Shown piece after piece: positions 14,152-17,784 of a stretch of DNA of 17,784 nucleotides (within the stretch, counting starts at the first letter, position 1; each line of letters begins with the position of its first letter). Source of the DNA: JAQGHR01 sp031411935 (lineage in GTDB: Bacteria > Planctomycetota > Planctomycetia > Isosphaerales > Isosphaeraceae); assembly GCA_031411935.1 (NCBI GenBank), contig JANOBY010000372.1:1-17784 (forward strand), in the 5' to 3' direction. Both the position numbers and the translations under genes were made by a program. The notes below the pieces were generated by a model. The model ran no database searches. It was not told the DNA's origin and saw nothing but the letters and a program-made list of their open reading frames with translations.

Positions 14152-17100
14152 ATGCTGAACGCCCTCATCGACCTTAGCCTCAGGAACCGCTTCGGCGTCC
14201 TGCTCGTCACGGTGCTCCTCGTCGTCGTCGGCATCCGCTCGGCTCAAAAGCTCCCGCTCGATGCCTTCCCGGACACGACCCCGGTCCAGGTCCAGATCAA
14301 CACGGCAGCCCCCGAGCTTTCGCCCGAAGAGGTCGAGCGGCTCATCAGCTTCCCGGTCGAGTACGCGGTAGGGGGCTTGAAGGGCCTCACCGAGGTCCGC
14401 TCGGTCTCGAAGTTCGGGTTCTCTCAGGTCGTGGCCCTCTTCGAGGACGGCACCGACATTTACTTTGCCCGCCAGCAAATCAACGAACGCCTGGGAGAGG
14501 CCCATCTCCCCCAGGGCATCGACAGGCCCGCGATGGGCCCGGTGGCCACGGGGTTGGGCGAGGTCTACCACTACCTCATCACGAGCGAGAACCCCGACTA
14601 CGACCTCACGGAACTCAGGACCCTCCAGGACTGGGTCATCAGGCCCAGGCTTCGACGCGTGCCGGGCGTTGCCGAAATCAACGCCTGGGGCGGCTACGAG
14701 AAGCAGTTCGAGGCCCGCGTCGACCCCAACCGGCTCGCACAGCACGGGCTCACGCTCGATGAGGTCATGGGTGCCCTTCGGACCAACAACCACAACGCGG
14801 GCGGCGGCTACGTGGTCCGCTCGGGCGAGGCGAGCCTCGTGCTCGGCGTGGGCCGCAGGAACACGACCGAAGAAATTGGCGACATCGTGGTCAAGAGCAC
14901 GGGCGGGGTCCCGATTCGCGTCCGGGACGTGGCCGAGGTCGAGATTGGCCACGCCATCCGGCGAGGAGGTGTGACCGCCCAGGGCCAAGGCGAGGCGGTC
15001 CTGGGGCTCGCCTTCATGCGGATGGGCGAGAACTCACGCGAGGTCACCCACGGCCTCGACCGGGCGATGGAGGAGGTCAAGCGGACGCTCCCCCCCGGCG
15101 TGCACGTCGAGATTGTCTACACGAGGACGAAACTCGTGGACCAGGTCTTGAAGACCGTCGAGAGGAACCTCCTCGAAGGGGCCATTCTTGTCGTGGCCGT
15201 GCTCTTCGCGTTCCTCGGGAACTTGAGAGCAGGGCTGATCGTGGCGTCGGCCATCCCGCTCTCCATGCTCTTCGCCGTCACGATGATGGAGCGAGTCGGC
15301 ATCGCCGGGAGCCTCATGAGCCTAGGAGCCATCGACTTCGGGCTCGTGGTCGACAGCTCGGTGGTCATGGTCGAGAACTGCGTGAGACGCCTCGCCCACG
15401 ACCGCTCGAATCGCTCGAAGCTCGCCATCATCAGGGCCGCCGCCGTCGAGGTGCGAAAGCCCACAATGTTCGGCGAGCTTATCATCATGATTGTGTACCT
15501 GCCGATTCTGACCCTCGAAGGCGTTGAGGGGAAGCTCTTCCGGCCGATGGCCCTCACGGTCATCTTCGCCCTCTCGGCTTCGCTCGTGCTCTCGCTCACG
15601 CTCATGCCCGTGCTCGCGTCGCTCGGGCTCCCGAGGAAGATAAGCGAGAAGGAGACCCTCGTTGACCGCACGGCCCACAAGCTCTTCGGGCCGCTCCTCA
15701 GGCTCGGGCTGAACCACCCGATTTCGACGCTCGTGTTCGTCGGGCTCCTCACGGTCGTCACGACCATCATGGGCCTCAAACTCGGCTCCGAGTTCGTGCC
15801 CCGCCTGAGCGAGGGCACCATCGCCATCAACACCATCCGGCTCGCGGGCGTGAGCCTTGAAGAATCGCTCCGTTACGGCACCCAGATTGAGGGCTACCTC
15901 AAGAAGAAGTTCCCGGACGAGATCGAGGACATCTGGAGCCGGACCGGGACGGCCGAGGTGGCGACCGACCCGATGGGCCTGGAACTCACCGACGTCTTCG
16001 TCATGCTCAAGGACCGGAGCCTGTGGACGAAGGCCAGGACTCAAGAGGAACTCGTCTCGAAGATGGCCGAGGAGACGAAGGTCCTCCCCGGCATGCGGGC
16101 CGTCTACACGCAGCCCATCGAGATGCGAATCAACGAGATGGTGGCGGGAATCCGCTCCGACCTGGGCGTGAAGCTCTACGGCGAAGACCTCCAGACCTTG
16201 AAGACCAAGGCCGCCGAGATCGAGGGAATCCTTCGAGCCATACCGGGTGCGGCGGACGTCACGACCGAGCAGGTCACGGGCCTGCCCGTCCTGAGGCTCA
16301 TCCTCGATACCGAAGCCCTGTCACGCTACGGGGTGTCGAGCGAGGTGGTCCTGAACGCCGTCAAATCCGTGGGCGGAATCTCGGTGGGCGAAATCATCGA
16401 GCCTACCAGGAGGTTCCCCCTGGTCGTTCGTCTCCCCGAGGAGTACCGGACCGACCCGGCATCGCTTGAGCGAATTCTCATCCCGACGGCTTCGGGCCAA
16501 AGGCTCCCCCTCACGCAGCTCGCCCGCTTCGAGGAGTCGGAGGGCCCCGCGACCATCCAACGCGATTGGGGCCAGCGGAGAATCATCGTCCAGGCCAACG
16601 TCCGCGGTCGCGACATCGGGTCATTCGTCGAGGATGCCCAGAAGCGAATCACCGAATCGGTTCCGCTCCCCAACGGCTACACGCTCGATTGGGGCGGGCA
16701 GTTCGAGAACCTCCAGCGCGCCGAGAAGCGGCTCTACATCGTGGTTCCGTTGGCCCTCTCGCTCATCTTGAGCCTCCTCTACCTCACATTTCACTCGTTC
16801 CGCGATGCTCTCATGATTTTCAGCGGGGTACTCTTCGCCCGCGTAGGCGGCATCCTCGGCCTCTACGTCATGGGGCTCCCGTTCACCATCTCGGCCGGCG
16901 TGGGCTTCGTCGCCCTGGCCGGGGCTTCGATGCTCGAAGGGCTGATCCTCGTCAGTGCCATCCGCGACCGGATGGCGAGAGGCATGCCCAAGCGAGAGGC
17001 CATCGAGGACGCACGGCTTACGAGGCTACGCCCCGTTCTCATGACCGGCACGGTCGCGGCCCTGGGATTCGTCCCCATGATGCTCGCCACGGGCATCGGG

Positions 17101-17298
17101 GCCGAAGTGCAGAAGCCCCTGGCCACGGTGGTTGTGTTCGGGATGGCGTGCGACACGTTCCTCACGATGCTCGCCCTGCCCGTCCTCTATCTTCTCTTCG
17201 GAAAGGGTCCGAAGGTCGAGGCTGCCGAGTCGGAGACGCAGGAGCCCGAGGAGGGCGAGCTCTCCGAGAGTTGGACGCCTGAAGAGGGAGTCGCTTGA
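14152..17298 (+). CDS. czcA: Heavy-metal RND efflux pump, CzcA/CusA family
   Basis: Inner-membrane proton-driven exporter of 1048 residues, the usual length for HME-RND pumps, with two halves each of six membrane segments and large periplasmic loops. The N-terminus has the conserved LPLDAFPDTTPVQVQINT. The fourth membrane segment carries IDFGLVVDSSVVMVENCVRRL-type residues: D395, D401 and E408 correspond to the CzcA proton-relay residues D402, D408 and E415. The DFG-x3-D form is typical of divalent-cation (Co/Zn/Cd) pumps rather than Cu/Ag CusA, but I cannot fix the substrate from sequence, so the symbol is at family level. Other family stretches include EMRINEMVAGIRSDLGVKLYG-like sequence near 660 and GVGFVALAGASMLEG in the second half. 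It follows the adaptor by 24 bp with GGAG upstream. No TolC-type partner follows. Confidence 0.93.
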   Translation: MLNALIDLSLRNRFGVLLVTVLLVVVGIRSAQKLPLDAFPDTTPVQVQINTAAPELSPEEVERLISFPVEYAVGGLKGLTEVRSVSKFGFSQVVALFEDGTDIYFARQQINERLGEAHLPQGIDRPAMGPVATGLGEVYHYLITSENPDYDLTELRTLQDWVIRPRLRRVPGVAEINAWGGYEKQFEARVDPNRLAQHGLTLDEVMGALRTNNHNAGGGYVVRSGEASLVLGVGRRNTTEEIGDIVVKSTGGVPIRVRDVAEVEIGHAIRRGGVTAQGQGEAVLGLAFMRMGENSREVTHGLDRAMEEVKRTLPPGVHVEIVYTRTKLVDQVLKTVERNLLEGAILVVAVLFAFLGNLRAGLIVASAIPLSMLFAVTMMERVGIAGSLMSLGAIDFGLVVDSSVVMVENCVRRLAHDRSNRSKLAIIRAAAVEVRKPTMFGELIIMIVYLPILTLEGVEGKLFRPMALTVIFALSASLVLSLTLMPVLASLGLPRKISEKETLVDRTAHKLFGPLLRLGLNHPISTLVFVGLLTVVTTIMGLKLGSEFVPRLSEGTIAINTIRLAGVSLEESLRYGTQIEGYLKKKFPDEIEDIWSRTGTAEVATDPMGLELTDVFVMLKDRSLWTKARTQEELVSKMAEETKVLPGMRAVYTQPIEMRINEMVAGIRSDLGVKLYGEDLQTLKTKAAEIEGILRAIPGAADVTTEQVTGLPVLRLILDTEALSRYGVSSEVVLNAVKSVGGISVGEIIEPTRRFPLVVRLPEEYRTDPASLERILIPTASGQRLPLTQLARFEESEGPATIQRDWGQRRIIVQANVRGRDIGSFVEDAQKRITESVPLPNGYTLDWGGQFENLQRAEKRLYIVVPLALSLILSLLYLTFHSFRDALMIFSGVLFARVGGILGLYVMGLPFTISAGVGFVALAGASMLEGLILVSAIRDRMARGMPKREAIEDARLTRLRPVLMTGTVAALGFVPMMLATGIGAEVQKPLATVVVFGMACDTFLTMLALPVLYLLFGKGPKVEAAESETQEPEEGELSESWTPEEGVA

Positions 17299-17692
17299 TG
17301 CGAGCGGGCTGAGCCAGGGCAAGCCGTCGGCCACCTCACGGGCGTCACCAAAGCGCCCGGATCCTGCTCGCGAATTCGCCAACAGGATCGGACCCTTCAT
17401 GTTTCACTCGCCCTGGTGTGTTTCAATCCCCCGGTTCATGGGACCTCTCATGCGAAAGCTCTGCCTGCGGCGGATGGGTGGGGCGATGACCGATCGGGGT
17501 TGCGGCGGTCTCCGTCTGCGGAATTGGGGACGAAATCCGGTTCTTCTGATAGAGTCATACTGATCATTCGACACGAGAGCTGAAGGCGGCTTCGCCGGTC
17601 GAGCGCAGGCCGAGGTGATGGAGCACCTCGACGGCCCTCTGGAAACGCCGGATGAGGCGGGTCGTGACCTCGAACCATGCTGAAGGATGTCC
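17299..17692. other. Gap after the RND pump
   Basis: No gene supported. It contains a weak hairpin (17339-17359), the second copy of the 15-bp repeat (17371-17385) and a coding-like minus-strand frame without a start (17564-17692). An outer-membrane channel gene might be expected here but is not present. Confidence 0.5.
17339..17359 (+). terminator. Weak hairpin after the RND pump
   Basis: CGGGCG and CGCCCG flank a 9-nt loop 40 bp after the pump stop. The stem is only 6 bp and no U-run follows, so it is a weak terminator candidate. Confidence 0.25.
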
Positions 17693-17784
17693 ATGAGGGA
17701 ATCGAGACCGCTGGTTGAGGAAATTCAGAACTACGCTCAGAACATCGTGGACACAGTGCGCGAGCCCTTGCTGATCCTCGACGC
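17693..17784 (+). CDS. PAS-type signalling protein, N-terminal fragment (partial at right edge)
   Basis: The ATG at 17693 has GAAGGA six bases upstream; an in-frame ATG at 17687 is also possible. The 30 visible codons read MRESRPLVEEIQNYAQNIVD and TVREPLLILDA. The pattern (Y-A-x-N-I-V-D-T-V-R-E-P-L-L-x-L-D) is the characteristic opening of a PAS domain in sensor kinases and CheB/CheR-type fusions. Everything after the first PAS strand is outside the window, so the output domain is unknown. Confidence 0.7.
   Translation, partial: MRESRPLVEEIQNYAQNIVDTVREPLLILD

Noticed and set aside
13579..14988. 469-codon minus-strand open frame
   Set aside because: Antisense to the adaptor and pump genes; composition rich in D, L, A, R and H as expected for a reverse shadow.
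17450..17563. 37-codon ORF beginning MRKLCLRRMGG as a TolC/lipoprotein start
   Set aside because: No hydrophobic signal core and no family match; too short to support as the missing channel gene.

Overview
The window is about 17.8 kb of GC-rich bacterial DNA. It most resembles a planctomycete of the Isosphaeraceae type (Singulisphaera, Paludisphaera or Tautonia-like). That judgement rests on codon use, a RedB-like thioredoxin-fold protein, a membrane sensor with a THFHIFG motif, many orphan two-component proteins, and transposase relics. It is made from the protein sequences alone and is not confirmed.

Layout. (1) 1-3287, minus strand: a tightly coupled set made of a REC-GGDEF response regulator, a possible small overlapping ORF, a RedB-like membrane-anchored thioredoxin-fold protein and a membrane PAS sensor. 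The sensor is cut by an in-frame TAG inside its second PAS domain and runs off the left edge. (2) 3288-5409: a small hypothetical gene, two hairpins, and a decayed C-terminal half of an EAL domain on the plus strand. (3) 5410-10465, minus strand: the most interesting part. It holds an ANL-family acyl/aryl-CoA ligase, a photoactive yellow protein (PYP) with its chromophore cysteine and key pocket residues, a PAS histidine kinase, and a REC-histidine kinase. The last three are almost gapless or overlapping. (4) 10466-12050: a possible broken gene and fused remnants of two transposases. (5) 12052-17298, plus strand: a heavy-metal efflux cassette of a Cys-rich secreted protein, an RND membrane-fusion protein with three N-terminal Cys/His repeats, and a CzcA-type RND pump. 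No outer-membrane TolC-like gene is present. (6) 17299-17784: a gap, then the start of a PAS-type signalling gene that leaves the window.

How it may work together. In known PYP systems a 4-coumarate:CoA ligase activates p-coumaric acid and the thioester is attached to the PYP cysteine. An ANL ligase just upstream of pyp fits that step. The kinase starting 13 bp after pyp and the overlapping REC-kinase suggest light sensing by PYP, then kinase 1, then phosphotransfer to the receiver of kinase 2. This is a stand-alone PYP feeding a two-kinase cascade. The pathway is inferred from gene order and motifs. A tyrosine ammonia lyase, needed to make p-coumarate, is not in the window. The nearby GGDEF regulator and EAL relic hint at, but do not show, a link to c-di-GMP.
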